Shown piece by piece: positions 8,626 to 18,036 of a DNA stretch of 64,000 bases. The notes under the pieces were generated by a model. It worked only from the letters and a program-made list of their open reading frames with translations, did not search any database and was not told where the DNA came from. How positions within the stretch are numbered: position 1 is the stretch's first letter; each line of letters begins with the position of its first letter. Both the position numbers and the translations under genes were made by a program. The stretch comes from Candidatus Cloacimonadota bacterium (GTDB taxonomy: Bacteria; Cloacimonadota; Cloacimonadia; Cloacimonadales; Cloacimonadaceae): contig JAJBAY010000003.1 of assembly GCA_020532515.1 (NCBI GenBank), positions 1-64,000 of the forward strand. Direction: 5' to 3'.

Positions 8626-10614
8626 TTAGATCAGGCTGTCTAAATATTCGTCATCGGCAGGTTCTGGAAGGGTGATAGCCCCTTCTTCCCCATGCTTTTG
8701 GTTCCATAAGGCTGAAGTGCTGATCGCTCCGCTATTGCGAGCCCAGGCACGTCTGGCTACGCCACCCATCACATCCCAGGATAAAGCGCTTTTGATCACT
8801 TCATCCATACGTTTACTGCCATCCAGTACGATGCCATTGCCGCCATTGATGCTACGACCAATGCCCACTCCCCCACCATTGGAAAGTACTACCAGACTCA
8901 TGCCACGGGCTACATTGCCAGCGAAACACTGAGTGGCGGTATCTGCCATTACATTGCTACCGTCATAGATATTGGCAGTCTCACGGAAAGGCGAATCCGT
9001 GCCGGAAGTATCGTGATGGTCCCGGCCCAGCATCACCGGACCAATCTCTTGTTTGCGGATCATTTCGTTAAATTTTAAGGCAAGGCGTACGCGCCCTTCT
9101 TCATCGGCATACAGGATTCTGGCTTTGGTGCCCACTACGAGGGCGTTCTCCTCTGCTGTGCTGATCCAATGATGATTGTCCCGGTCCATGGAATTGCGGG
9201 AAGGGTCTATCAGAGCGCAGGCAGCCTGGTCTGTAGCCCTGAGATCGCTATCCTTGCGGGAAAGGCAGACCCAGCGGAACGGACCATAGCCGTAATCAAA
9301 GCACATCGGCCCCATGATATCTTCTACATAAGAAGGCCAGATGAAGCCATCATTGGTGCTGATCTTGTCTTTGGCGATGTCTTTCACGCCTGCATCAAAG
9401 ACAGAGGTCATGAAGCTATTGCCATAATCCCAAAAGCGGCTACCTTTGTCCGTGAGCGATTTCAGGACATTGAAATGACGCCTCAGCGAGGTATCCACTA
9501 ATTGTTTAAACTTCGGTAAATCCTCTGCCAGGACTATACGTCCTTCTGCAAAACCTATTCCAGCCGGAGTATAACCGCCTTCATATACAGCATGACATGA
9601 GGTTTGGTCGCTAATTAATTCTGCTTTAATGTTATTGTCGTCGATATATTCCAGTAAATCTACTATATTACCATGATAGCCAATGGAAAGAGCTTTTCCA
9701 CTGATGCGTGCTTCATCCACCCATTTGAAGATTTCAGGCAGATTAGCCGAAACCCGGGAAACCCAGCCCTGCGAATGTCTGGTTTTGATGCGTGAATCAT
9801 CCACTTCGGCAATAATGCCTATGCCACCAGCGATTTCCACGGCCTTTGCTTGCGCGCCGCTCATACCACCCAGACCGGAGGAGACAAAAAGCACTCCGGA
9901 TAAATCCTTATCTACAGGAATGCCCAGGTATTTGCGACCTGCGTTCAACAAAGTGATATAGGTGCCATGCACGATGCCCTGAGGCCCGATGTACATCCAG
10001 CCTCCGGCGGTCATTTGGCCATAATTTGCCACACCCAAAGCGGTGAGACGCTTAAAATCATCAGGATTGTCCCACTTGCCGATCACCAAGCCATTGGTAG
10101 AGATCACTCTTGGTGCCTGTGGACTTGAGGGAAATAGTCCCACGGGATGGCCGCTGGCCACCACCAGGGTCTGTTCATCTGTCATTACTTCCAGATATTT
10201 CTTAATTAGTCTGTACTGCATCCAGTTTTGACAAACCTGTCCGGTTTCTCCATAGGTCACGAGCTCGTAAGGATACAGTGCGATCTCAAAATCCAGATTG
10301 TTATCGATCATCACCTGCATGGCTTTGGCAGCGGTGATGCCTTTGTATTCATCAATGGGCTTGCCGCTGAGCTTGCCTTCTGGGCGCCAGCGATAGCCAT
10401 AGATGCGCCCCATAGTCCTCAGTTCAGTCAAGAATTCCGCAGCAACTTCCTTATGTAACTCACTGGGAATATAACGCAAAGCATTCTTCAAAGCTTGCTT
10501 GATTTCTGTCTTGTTTAGGGTCAATCCTCGATTGGGAGCCCGGCGAATACCTTGCTCAAAAACAGGATCAGGCGGGAGCACAGCATCCAGCTTAACTTGA
10601 AAATGGTTAGACAT
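8626..10614 (-). CDS. hutU: Urocanate hydratase
   Basis: Catalyses the second step of histidine degradation, urocanate plus water to imidazolonepropionate, using tightly bound NAD+ as electrophile. Landmarks: TAGGWMYIGPQGIVHGTY and the cofactor site SSGLGGMSGAQAKAVE, the active-site region MCFDYGYGPFRWV (Cys and Tyr near the catalytic position), GRDHHDTSGTDSPFRET, and the Gly-rich loop SNGGGVGIGRSINGG. At 662 residues it is the long form, nearer vertebrate UROC1 (about 676) than the 555-residue proteobacterial enzyme. Its start overlaps the cyuA stop by eight bases. The partner genes hutH, hutI and hutG/ftcD are not in the window, so the pathway must be scattered or partial. Confidence 0.96.
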   Translation of the reverse strand: MSNHFQVKLDAVLPPDPVFEQGIRRAPNRGLTLNKTEIKQALKNALRYIPSELHKEVAAEFLTELRTMGRIYGYRWRPEGKLSGKPIDEYKGITAAKAMQVMIDNNLDFEIALYPYELVTYGETGQVCQNWMQYRLIKKYLEVMTDEQTLVVASGHPVGLFPSSPQAPRVISTNGLVIGKWDNPDDFKRLTALGVANYGQMTAGGWMYIGPQGIVHGTYITLLNAGRKYLGIPVDKDLSGVLFVSSGLGGMSGAQAKAVEIAGGIGIIAEVDDSRIKTRHSQGWVSRVSANLPEIFKWVDEARISGKALSIGYHGNIVDLLEYIDDNNIKAELISDQTSCHAVYEGGYTPAGIGFAEGRIVLAEDLPKFKQLVDTSLRRHFNVLKSLTDKGSRFWDYGNSFMTSVFDAGVKDIAKDKISTNDGFIWPSYVEDIMGPMCFDYGYGPFRWVCLSRKDSDLRATDQAACALIDPSRNSMDRDNHHWISTAEENALVVGTKARILYADEEGRVRLALKFNEMIRKQEIGPVMLGRDHHDTSGTDSPFRETANIYDGSNVMADTATQCFAGNVARGMSLVVLSNGGGVGIGRSINGGNGIVLDGSKRMDEVIKSALSWDVMGGVARRAWARNSGAISTSALWNQKHGEEGAITLPEPADDEYLDSLI

Positions 10615-11902
10615 GTTTGGCCTCTTTATTGTTCTTTTTATTCATTATTATATTGAGTATAGCCTGGTCTGTATCTTGCAGACCGATTTTGATGTAATCT
10701 GCCAGATTGTTGATAGTCTCATCGATATCGTCTGTGATTATGCCATCCTGCGAAGAAATGCAAGTACCCATGTTTGCCAGGAGAGCTGCCTGCACTGCTG
10801 CGGAGGTATTGGTGGCTACCTTCAGAGAGCAGCCGCCTTTGGCACCATCGCATAGCATGCCGGTAGTATTGCCGATCATGTTTTTGATGGCAGATTCTAC
10901 CTTAAGATAGTCTCCACCCAAAAGCAGAACGATGCCAGATGCCGCTCCGGCAGAGGCCGAAAGACATCCGCACAAGCTGGATAGCGGGCCAATCTTCTCT
11001 TTGATATGCACAGTCACCAGATGCCCCAGAGCCAGGGCGCGCAGCAATTGCTCATGGCTGCAGCCCAGCTTTTCCACTGTGGCAATGATGGGCAGAGTGA
11101 TGGAAAGTCCCTGGTTTCCACTGCCGGTATTGGACATCACCGGTAAATTGCAACCGCTCATCCGGGCATCGGTAGCAGCAGCAGTGAGAGCCATGGCCCA
11201 ATGGTGAATGTCATCACCCAAAAGTCCCTGCTCCATCTGTTGCAGAATCATCTTGCCCACAGACATACCCATCTCATCGCTGAGCCCATATTCAGCTATT
11301 TTGCGGTTTAAAGTTTCGCCCAGATCAATTTGCAAAAGGGATTCATAATCCACCTGAGTGCAAAAATCATAATAATCCTGAAGTCGAAACTTTGAGGCTG
11401 AAATGAGTTTGGGAGCATTTCCTTCGCCTATAGTTTGACACTTCAATACTTCATCATCCAGTTCCAATAGGTACAGCCAGGAGTGACGCCAGCGGATGAT
11501 CGCGCGGCTTTTGTGCTGCCCATCTGACAAGATAGCCTCAACGTAAACTTTATCATCATCGGGATTGATTCCAATCTCAAGACCCGCTGCCAATCTCTTG
11601 CCAGCCTCTAATTGTGCTGGGCTGAAGTCTTCGAGAACTTCCAATTGCTTTTCTGGTGTAGCACACACAGCGCCAAGGGCTGCGGCGATTTCGAGGCCGA
11701 TGAGACCTGTATTTGGAATGCCCACCCCCATACCGTTTTTATATATGGCGGGGCTTACCTTCACCTGGATATCTGTGATGGGTCCGGGCAGTATGCTGGC
11801 AGCGTATGCTGTGGCCAAAGCAACAGCCGCGGGCTCCGTGCACCCAAGTGATGGAACGACTTCCTGCTTCAGCAAGGCCAAAATCTCTGAAAATTGTCGC
11901 AT
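10607..11902 (-). CDS. cyuA: L-cysteine desulfidase / serine dehydratase alpha-like protein (UPF0597, CyuA)
   Basis: The 431-residue protein belongs to the UPF0597 (YhaM/CyuA) family, oxygen-sensitive [4Fe-4S] enzymes that break L-cysteine to pyruvate, ammonia and sulfide. Cysteines sit where iron-sulfur ligands are expected: SLGCTEPAAVALA near residue 20, GPLSSLCGCLSASAG near 325 and MLCDGAKGGCSLKVATNT near 365. A serine dehydratase role is possible, since the domains share a fold. It is the first gene of the long minus-strand run; a TTGACA hexamer at 11955-11960 is about 55 bases upstream. Overlap with hutU suggests co-regulated amino-acid catabolism, consistent with an amino-acid-fermenting organism. 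Confidence 0.9.
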   Translation of the reverse strand: MRQFSEILALLKQEVVPSLGCTEPAAVALATAYAASILPGPITDIQVKVSPAIYKNGMGVGIPNTGLIGLEIAAALGAVCATPEKQLEVLEDFSPAQLEAGKRLAAGLEIGINPDDDKVYVEAILSDGQHKSRAIIRWRHSWLYLLELDDEVLKCQTIGEGNAPKLISASKFRLQDYYDFCTQVDYESLLQIDLGETLNRKIAEYGLSDEMGMSVGKMILQQMEQGLLGDDIHHWAMALTAAATDARMSGCNLPVMSNTGSGNQGLSITLPIIATVEKLGCSHEQLLRALALGHLVTVHIKEKIGPLSSLCGCLSASAGAASGIVLLLGGDYLKVESAIKNMIGNTTGMLCDGAKGGCSLKVATNTSAAVQAALLANMGTCISSQDGIITDDIDETINNLADYIKIGLQDTDQAILNIIMNKKNNKEAKHV

Positions 11903-12246
11903 ATTAATCCTATCTATAAGTACTTTATTATTATTTCTCAGGCTATCGAATTCCTGTCAAGTGAAAACTGAAGTTCGTGAAATCTTCTCAAAAAAAGCAC
12001 AAGCAAAAAGTAAGCCTATAGCTCACTTGTTCCCTTGATTCGCTTTTAATATAGCTTCGACTCGAACTCACTCGTGCCTTCGAGTGAGTTCGAGTCTAAA
12101 GTGAGTTTAATCCGAATTAAAACAACGGGCAAGGACTGGGATCTCAGCAGAGGTAAAACTAGGGTTACTGCATCAAAGGCATATCTCAAGCGCGTGAACT
12201 GAAGCATTGCCAAAGCACTACGCCGGTTCTAGCCCATAAAGTTTAT
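11903..12246. other. Intergenic region upstream of cyuA
   Basis: No gene is visible in these 344 bases. On the minus strand a TTGACA hexamer (11960 to 11955) is a likely -35 box for the cyuA operon; the -10 is not clear. The family B palindrome occupies 12059-12096. The rest shows no obvious riboswitch or terminator. The palindrome also lies downstream of the oxidoreductase gene (stop at 12247) and could end that transcript, although no T-run follows it. Confidence 0.6.
12059..12096. repeat. Palindrome, dispersed repeat family B, copy 1
   Basis: Perfect 16-base arms, GACTCGAACTCACTCG (12059-12074) and its complement (12081-12096), flank a six-base loop. The outer GACTCGA...TCGAGTC core recurs at 25094-25131 and 41351-41392 with compensated differences in the arms. 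All three copies are intergenic. No T-run follows, so it is not a standard terminator. Confidence 0.85.
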
Positions 12247-13275
12247 TTACAGTGGCAGAGAAATCCTTTTACCGGTCTTGGCGGAGCGGTAAATGGCTTG
12301 AATGATTTCCACCGACTTCCGGCCATCGCGTCCATCTGTAGAAGGAACTGCACGCCCCAGCAGGGTGTCAACCACATTACGATAATAGGGGTTATGACCA
12401 AAGCCGTAGATGTTCGGAGGAGTATAGTTCGTATCCAGGGCGATGCGGTCGTCATCGTCATACTCTTCAAATTCCCACTTCTCTATTTTATTCACAGCTA
12501 CCCCGCCCACTTTCACTGTTCCTTTTTCACCGATGATGGTGATGGAACCTTCGAAGTTTTTGGGATAGGTAAGCATGGTCACGTTTATTGAAGCGATGAT
12601 GCCATTACGGAAATGAATGATGGCGCTTCCGGTATCTTCGGCTTCTATGTTTCTGGCCATGGTGGCGGTGTAAGCTGAAACGCTTTCCACATTGCCCAGA
12701 AGCCAGTACATGGCATCCACATAGTGGCTGGCCTGATTCATATAGGCTCCGCCATCAAATTCCCAGGTTCCGCGCCATTTTTCTTGATCATAGTAAGCTT
12801 GGGGACGCTGCCAGAAGACATTCGCCTGAGCCATATAGATACGGCCAAAGCGGTTTTTATCCACGGCTTTCTTGAGCAATTGCATAGTGCTGTTCAGGCG
12901 GTTTTGCTTTACTACAAAGAGATGTACATGATTGTCGTCACAGGCTTTGATCAGCCTGTCTGCGGCGGCTATATTGATTGCCATGGGCTTTTCTGTGAGC
13001 ACATGCACACCGGCATTGGCTACATCTACCCCATGCTCTGGATGCATGCCAGATGGGGTACAAATGGAAACTAAATCAAGCTCTTCTTTAGCGAGCATTT
13101 CGTGATGGTCTGTATAGACCTTGGTAATGCCGCGTTCTTCGGCCACCAGCTCTGCTTTCGCAGGGATTGTGTCACATACTGCCACAAATTCTGCATCTGG
13201 TATCTGGGATACTGCATCTAGATGGTTTTTGGCTATCCGGCCACAACCAATGAGACCAATTCTTACTTTTTCCAT
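12247..13275 (-). CDS. Gfo/Idh/MocA-family NAD(P)-dependent sugar oxidoreductase
   Basis: A 342-residue cytoplasmic dehydrogenase, Rossmann fold first: IGLIGCGRIAKNHLDAV is the GxGxxA nucleotide-binding loop, and VLTEKPMAI carries the conserved EKP of the family. The C-terminal half is the alpha/beta GFO_IDH_MocA_C domain, with GGAYMNQASHYVDAMYWLLG containing the usual catalytic H-x3-D pattern. Family members nearest in style oxidise UDP-N-acetylhexosamines or their uronic acids at C3 (WbpB-like). Its place at the end of a glycosyltransferase/flippase run fits synthesis of an unusual surface sugar, but the substrate is inferred. The gap to the upstream glycosyltransferase is 11 bases. Confidence 0.88.
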   Translation of the reverse strand: MEKVRIGLIGCGRIAKNHLDAVSQIPDAEFVAVCDTIPAKAELVAEERGITKVYTDHHEMLAKEELDLVSICTPSGMHPEHGVDVANAGVHVLTEKPMAINIAAADRLIKACDDNHVHLFVVKQNRLNSTMQLLKKAVDKNRFGRIYMAQANVFWQRPQAYYDQEKWRGTWEFDGGAYMNQASHYVDAMYWLLGNVESVSAYTATMARNIEAEDTGSAIIHFRNGIIASINVTMLTYPKNFEGSITIIGEKGTVKVGGVAVNKIEKWEFEEYDDDDRIALDTNYTPPNIYGFGHNPYYRNVVDTLLGRAVPSTDGRDGRKSVEIIQAIYRSAKTGKRISLPL

Positions 13276-13286
13276 AAAGGAATCTC

Positions 13287-14465
13287 CTATCTTAAACTCA
13301 TTATATGATTTATCCGTTCTGCGATAAGCTCTGTCACCGCATCACGTGAATATTTCTTTCTTACCAAAGCCTGACCGGATTTGCCAATCTGCGCCAGGGA
13401 CTCAGGATTTTCTATCAGTTGTTCTACTTTCTGTACAAAGGCATAATTATCTGCAGCGACCAGCAGCTCCACCTCATCATTGGCGTCCAGGCTGCTTGCC
13501 ACATTGGGCGTGGTAATCACGGGAAGGCCGCAAGCCATAGCTTCCAAAGCTTTATTTTGGATGCCTGCACTAAAATACATCGGTGCGATAAAGATATCAC
13601 TGGCCATCAGCTCAGCGTAAAGATCTTCTACATAGCCCAGTACTGTGGTATGATTGACATTATCCAAAGCCTTGACTTCTGCAGAGGGTTCTGCGCCTAC
13701 GATGAAGAATTTCAAGAGAGGATATTTCTTGATCAGCGCGGGCATGATCTTTTTACAGACGTTCTGCGCAGCCATAATATTGTGGGGAACGCTCATGTTG
13801 CCGGTGAAGATAAGGCGCCAGGCAAATTCATGTTCTTGTAATACCTCAGGTATCCTCACTTGATTTGGCATGAGCACACTGCGGTGATGGTTTTTGAGCC
13901 CCAGATGCGCGATATCTACCGGTGAGATCACCCAGTTTTCGCTGAAGTGGTCTGCCACCTGGATTTCATAATCAGAGGTTCGCTTTGCCTCCACAGTAAA
14001 AAAGAGTTTTCGCAAACCTTTCAGATGCTCGAGGCGGCGGGTGTACTCCAAAGAGATGCAATCCGTATAATCAAGAATTACATTGGAAGCCCGCGCCAGA
14101 TCTGCATAAGGCACCATCCGGATTAGATGACAATATACCAAGTCATATTCATTCTCTGCCAGCAAATTTGTCAGCAGATTCTTCAGCTTGGGGTTTTGAT
14201 AATAGGCCACCTGAAAGGGAAGCTTACGAAATATGTTTTTAAGCATATTCCTCATCGCCTGAAAGAGACCGTGCTCTACAAACCGGACCTCGGGAATTTC
14301 TTCTTGCATCACTTTCATGGCCTGCTTATCGGTATGGCTGTTTACCAACGACACCAAGGTCAGCTCTCCCAAAGAGGCTAATTGTCGCATCAGAAATAGG
14401 GTACGAACCTTGTCTCCGCGGTCTGGCGGATAGGGTATGCGTGAGGTCAGAAATAGGATCTTCAA
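13287..14465 (-). CDS. Glycosyltransferase family 4, EpsH1/PEP-CTERM-associated type
   Basis: The 392-residue GT-B enzyme opens with ILFLTSRIPYPPDRGDKVRT, typical of the sugar transferases often annotated as PEP-CTERM/EpsH1-associated (TIGR03087-like). The donor domain shows IFTGNMSVPHNIMAA, FFIVGAEPS, VLGYVEDLYAELMASDIFIAP and GIQNKALEAMACGLPVITT. I place the start at the TTG at 14465: AGGTGG lies ten bases upstream and the open frame before it overlaps the preceding gene's stop. The longer frame from 14528 would add 21 uncharged-poor residues with no family match. It belongs to the polysaccharide run between the double glycosyltransferase and the oxidoreductase. Acceptor and sugar are unknown. 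Confidence 0.86.
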   Translation of the reverse strand: MKILFLTSRIPYPPDRGDKVRTLFLMRQLASLGELTLVSLVNSHTDKQAMKVMQEEIPEVRFVEHGLFQAMRNMLKNIFRKLPFQVAYYQNPKLKNLLTNLLAENEYDLVYCHLIRMVPYADLARASNVILDYTDCISLEYTRRLEHLKGLRKLFFTVEAKRTSDYEIQVADHFSENWVISPVDIAHLGLKNHHRSVLMPNQVRIPEVLQEHEFAWRLIFTGNMSVPHNIMAAQNVCKKIMPALIKKYPLLKFFIVGAEPSAEVKALDNVNHTTVLGYVEDLYAELMASDIFIAPMYFSAGIQNKALEAMACGLPVITTPNVASSLDANDEVELLVAADNYAFVQKVEQLIENPESLAQIGKSGQALVRKKYSRDAVTELIAERINHIMSLR

Positions 14466-14476
14466 GTAATTACCAC

Positions 14477-16714
14477 CTATAAAAGTTCTTGAAAAAGCTT
14501 TAGATATCTTTTCTTTTCGCTCTCCCAAGACAGCTCTTGGGTTACCAATCTCTTGCCTTCAGCGCCCATCTGAGCGAGTTTATCGGGCTCTGATAAAAGT
14601 TTCGTCAGGACATCTTGAATCAAAGATACATCACTAGGGTCTATATATAGGCCTGCTACTGCTCTGTCAAGTAATTTCCTGTTTGCAGGCAAATCCGAAA
14701 CCAGTATTGGCAGACCGGCTGCCATGTATTCGAACATCTTGGTGGAAAGTGAATACAGATGATTGGGACTGTGGTCAAAAAGAACCACACCCAATGCGCA
14801 ATCAGAAAAGATGTCTGCAGCCTGTTCACGATTGACATATCCGTACTCTATTACTTTGCTGAATCCAGCCAAGGCAGCCAGCTCATCTCGAAACTCTTTG
14901 GGCTCATAATTTCCCGCCAAATGAAATGTGCAGTCTACGTTTTCAATGGCTTTTACGATCTGCCCTATCCCCCGCTCTCTGGTGATGTTTCCTATATAGC
15001 AGATATTGCGACTGCGGTAGCGGCTTGGATCTGCTGAGATATCCTTCCATTCAGCCAAAATTGGGTAATTGTGCACAATGGGGACGGAGCTGAATTGCTC
15101 TGCGATATGTTCGGTGGCAGCGATAGAGGCGTTCAAAGTCTTTACTGCCCAGTTCTCCAGCTTACGGATCACAAAAGATAGCAGTTTGCCTGCCAGCGGC
15201 GAGAGGTATTCCTTGTGCAAAAACATCTCCGGATAGCATTCGTGGATGTCATAGACCACAGGTTTGCGACTGATGTGTTTGAGCAAAATAGCCATGGGAA
15301 TCAGCTCCGGATCATGAATCTGGTAAGCATCTGCAGGGATATACCTCGCTCTATGCAGGATTTGCCAGGGAGCCAGGAGAAAGCGCTTTTTGCGGCTGGT
15401 AAAAGCCCCGATATCATGAATGATTACACCAGATTTACGCTCGTGCCGGCCTCCATCAGCTACTACGAGATGTACTTTGTAACCTTCTTCAATAAGGCTG
15501 AGGCACTGTTTGTAAAAAACTCTTACATCACTTCTTACATGCACCGAGCTGAGATGACAGATGCACTTGTCTTGTTTGGGTTTAGGATATTCTGCCAGAG
15601 TCTGTGCCACCACATTCTCAAGAGAATAATTCTCTATTACATAATCCCGCAAGAGCTTGGGATCATAGTGGTTTTGTCTCAATTCCGTGATGCCCTCTGC
15701 CAAGGCCTTGGCATCATGCGGAGCTACCAAAACTCCAAGCTCTGGCTTTAAGATATGCTCGCTACCACCGTTATATGTGGCTACCACTGGGATTCCTACT
15801 GCCAAAGCTTCTACCACCACGATGCCAAAGCTTTCGATAAAGCTAGGATGCACCAGAGCATCGTGATTTAGCAGTAGCTGAGCCACTTCGCCAGGGGTCT
15901 TCTCACCCAAAAATTCCACCTGTTTAGAAATGCCATATTCACTACAAAGGCTCTTTAGCTGCTCACGGTAGATACCATCCCCTACGATGCTAAGCCGGAT
16001 ATCGGGATCTGCTAAGAGCTCTATGGCTTTAAGAAGTACATGCACACCTTTATGCTCCACCAGATAGCCAATGTAGATAAGCTTGTTTATGCTTTTGGCG
16101 GGCTGGGATATAGGCTGAAAGAGGGTGGGATCTATGCCATTGGGGATTACCCGAAGGTTAGTAAGGGTAGGAGATGCTTCTAAGATAATCTTGCGGGTAT
16201 GTTCTGATACCGCAATCACCTTAAAAGCATCACGATAGGCCTTCAGCATCTGTTCCCGCAGCTTTTTATTAGCCAATAGATCTTTTAAGACAGCCTGATG
16301 TTCGGTAATGATATATGGGATGCCCAGTTTTTGTGCCAAGAGCCGTGTGGCGACCCCATCTGGCATGGCAAAGTTTGCATGTAATAAATCTATCCTTCCC
16401 CCGCGCATCAATCTTTTAAGCAAAGGTAGCACACAAAGATACTCGATATAGGGGACCCATGGCCTTAGCAGGTTTCGCGGCAACAGCACAAAGCGGGGAT
16501 GGTAAACTGTAAGCTCACGTAAACCCAGACTTATGGTGCGTTTCAAAGGCACTTTCAGCTTTTTGCCTCGCCTGAGTCCCAAGCCCAGGGGCACCGGAGC
16601 GATCACCTCCAGCTCTACATTCTCGGGATAAAACCCTATGTTTTTGAGAACGAAATTACCCTTGTTCGGCTCTACTGGATTGGGGAAAATACTATTGATA
16701 AAGATCACTCGCAT
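14477..16714 (-). CDS. Double glycosyltransferase: two GT4 enzymes fused in one chain
   Basis: A 745-residue protein with two complete GT-B units in series. Unit 1 (about 1-375) begins MRVIFINSIFPNPVEPNKG and has IIGY-type donor-domain start KLIYIGYLVEHKGVHVLLKA, LSIVGDG and HPSFIESFGIVVVEALAVG. Unit 2 (about 380-745) begins CHLSSVHVRSDVRVFYKQC, then VYDIHECYPEMF, NICYIGNITRERGIGQIVKA, FHLAGNYEPKEF and LSTKMFEYMAAGLPILVS. A fusion lets two successive sugars be added by one enzyme. It starts two bases after the flippase stop and is followed by the next glycosyltransferase after 11 bases. The unfused forms are common; this fused pair is less so. I see no frameshift at the junction, so it is a true single frame. 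Confidence 0.9.
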   Translation of the reverse strand: MRVIFINSIFPNPVEPNKGNFVLKNIGFYPENVELEVIAPVPLGLGLRRGKKLKVPLKRTISLGLRELTVYHPRFVLLPRNLLRPWVPYIEYLCVLPLLKRLMRGGRIDLLHANFAMPDGVATRLLAQKLGIPYIITEHQAVLKDLLANKKLREQMLKAYRDAFKVIAVSEHTRKIILEASPTLTNLRVIPNGIDPTLFQPISQPAKSINKLIYIGYLVEHKGVHVLLKAIELLADPDIRLSIVGDGIYREQLKSLCSEYGISKQVEFLGEKTPGEVAQLLLNHDALVHPSFIESFGIVVVEALAVGIPVVATYNGGSEHILKPELGVLVAPHDAKALAEGITELRQNHYDPKLLRDYVIENYSLENVVAQTLAEYPKPKQDKCICHLSSVHVRSDVRVFYKQCLSLIEEGYKVHLVVADGGRHERKSGVIIHDIGAFTSRKKRFLLAPWQILHRARYIPADAYQIHDPELIPMAILLKHISRKPVVYDIHECYPEMFLHKEYLSPLAGKLLSFVIRKLENWAVKTLNASIAATEHIAEQFSSVPIVHNYPILAEWKDISADPSRYRSRNICYIGNITRERGIGQIVKAIENVDCTFHLAGNYEPKEFRDELAALAGFSKVIEYGYVNREQAADIFSDCALGVVLFDHSPNHLYSLSTKMFEYMAAGLPILVSDLPANRKLLDRAVAGLYIDPSDVSLIQDVLTKLLSEPDKLAQMGAEGKRLVTQELSWESEKKRYLKLFQELL

Positions 16715-16716
16715 GT

Positions 16717-18036
16717 TTAACCTCGTAGTTTTGCAAATAAAGAACCCAGCATAAGGCTCATATCCTGGATATCACTTTTGCGGATGATAAGATCAGTTAC
16801 TTTTTGCTCACGATGGGTGCAAAAGTACCAAGTCATCAGCATTGCCAACCAGAGCAGATATACGATAGACGATGATATGGCTGCTCCGATATAACCAAAT
16901 TTGGGGATCATTATAAAGCTCATTATCACCTTTATCAGAGCTCCCACGGCCGGTGCAATAATGGTGAAGACAGGAAAGCCCTTGCTCCATAAAAAGGTAT
17001 TGAAGAGCGAGCCCAGAGTAAGCCCAAAGATGGCTGGGATGAGATAGATGAAAGCTTTGTACGCACCGATGTATTCTGATGTGTACATAAAAGAGATGAT
17101 AAAGTGTCCAAAGAGGAGCATTCCTGTGATGCAAACCAAATTAAACACGATCATAAGCACAAATATTTTACGTAGTATGGCCAGAGAGGCGCTGTCATCA
17201 TTCAGGGCAGCGAACTTATTGAGCAAGACCACGCCGATCATATTGCTCGTCACATTGATGATATCGATGAAGTTGATCGCCAGAGTATATACTCCAAGCT
17301 GAGCGAAGCTGCCCAGCCGCTTCAGGATCAAAATATCAGCCCGGGTCATCATAATCGCCATATATTCACTGAGAAAGGCTTTGAATCCCAAAGAGTAGGA
17401 ACGCTTCACCAAAGGGAAATCCCAATGGAAATGGAAGTCTATTTTGCGCACAATGCGCTGGTGAAATACGAGGCTGATAGCGATCATTACACAGACATTG
17501 AGCAGGTAACTGCCCTGCATACGCAAGTGGACGGGGAATAGCCAGAATAGAGGCAGCAAGAGCAGCATAAAGACCACAGTAGGCAGAGTAAGCAGCAGCG
17601 CGTAGTCCTTAATATTGTTCATTCCGATGGATATGACTTTCTGACGGTTATGCAATTGGAACACTGCTATGTATATACTCAAAGCCAGTATCACCAAAGC
17701 AGGATACTGATTATCTCCCAATATCCTGCTGGAGAAAAGCTGAAATACTGCTATCGAAACCAGCATGCTGATGCCAAAGAAGACCAGAGACAGGCTGTAC
17801 AAGGCAGAGGGATCCGCCTTATCACGCTGCAAGGAATACATCAGAGATTTTGATACACCCAGATCCAGCAGCAGCCAGACTACAGAGTTCACGGTAAACA
17901 GATATACGTACTGCCCCCTGAGCTCAGGTCCCAAGAAACGGGCCAGATACCAATTTGCCACAAAAGAGGCCAGCATCGTGATAGCCTGCGAACCTGTGGT
18001 ATAGGCAATGTTACGCTTTAAGTTTATTTCGCTCAT
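16717..18036 (-). CDS. Polysaccharide flippase (Wzx/MATE-like, oligosaccharide flippase family)
   Basis: A 439-residue polytopic membrane protein with about 12 hydrophobic segments. The N-terminus YTTGSQAITMLASFVANWYL followed by ARFLGPELRGQY is the classic opening of the polysaccharide transporter family. It should flip lipid-linked oligosaccharide across the inner membrane. It overlaps the end of the upstream EamA gene by 26 bases and is followed by the double glycosyltransferase after two bases, so the glycan assembly genes and the flippase are co-transcribed. No Wzy polymerase or O-antigen ligase is recognisable in the window. Confidence 0.92.
   Translation of the reverse strand: MSEINLKRNIAYTTGSQAITMLASFVANWYLARFLGPELRGQYVYLFTVNSVVWLLLDLGVSKSLMYSLQRDKADPSALYSLSLVFFGISMLVSIAVFQLFSSRILGDNQYPALVILALSIYIAVFQLHNRQKVISIGMNNIKDYALLLTLPTVVFMLLLLPLFWLFPVHLRMQGSYLLNVCVMIAISLVFHQRIVRKIDFHFHWDFPLVKRSYSLGFKAFLSEYMAIMMTRADILILKRLGSFAQLGVYTLAINFIDIINVTSNMIGVVLLNKFAALNDDSASLAILRKIFVLMIVFNLVCITGMLLFGHFIISFMYTSEYIGAYKAFIYLIPAIFGLTLGSLFNTFLWSKGFPVFTIIAPAVGALIKVIMSFIMIPKFGYIGAAISSSIVYLLWLAMLMTWYFCTHREQKVTDLIIRKSDIQDMSLMLGSLFAKLRG

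Noticed and set aside
12059-12096. TTCGAGTC in the palindrome resembles a tRNA T-loop.
   Set aside because: No acceptor stem, anticodon arm or D-arm can be drawn around any of the three copies; the sequence is explained by the palindrome.
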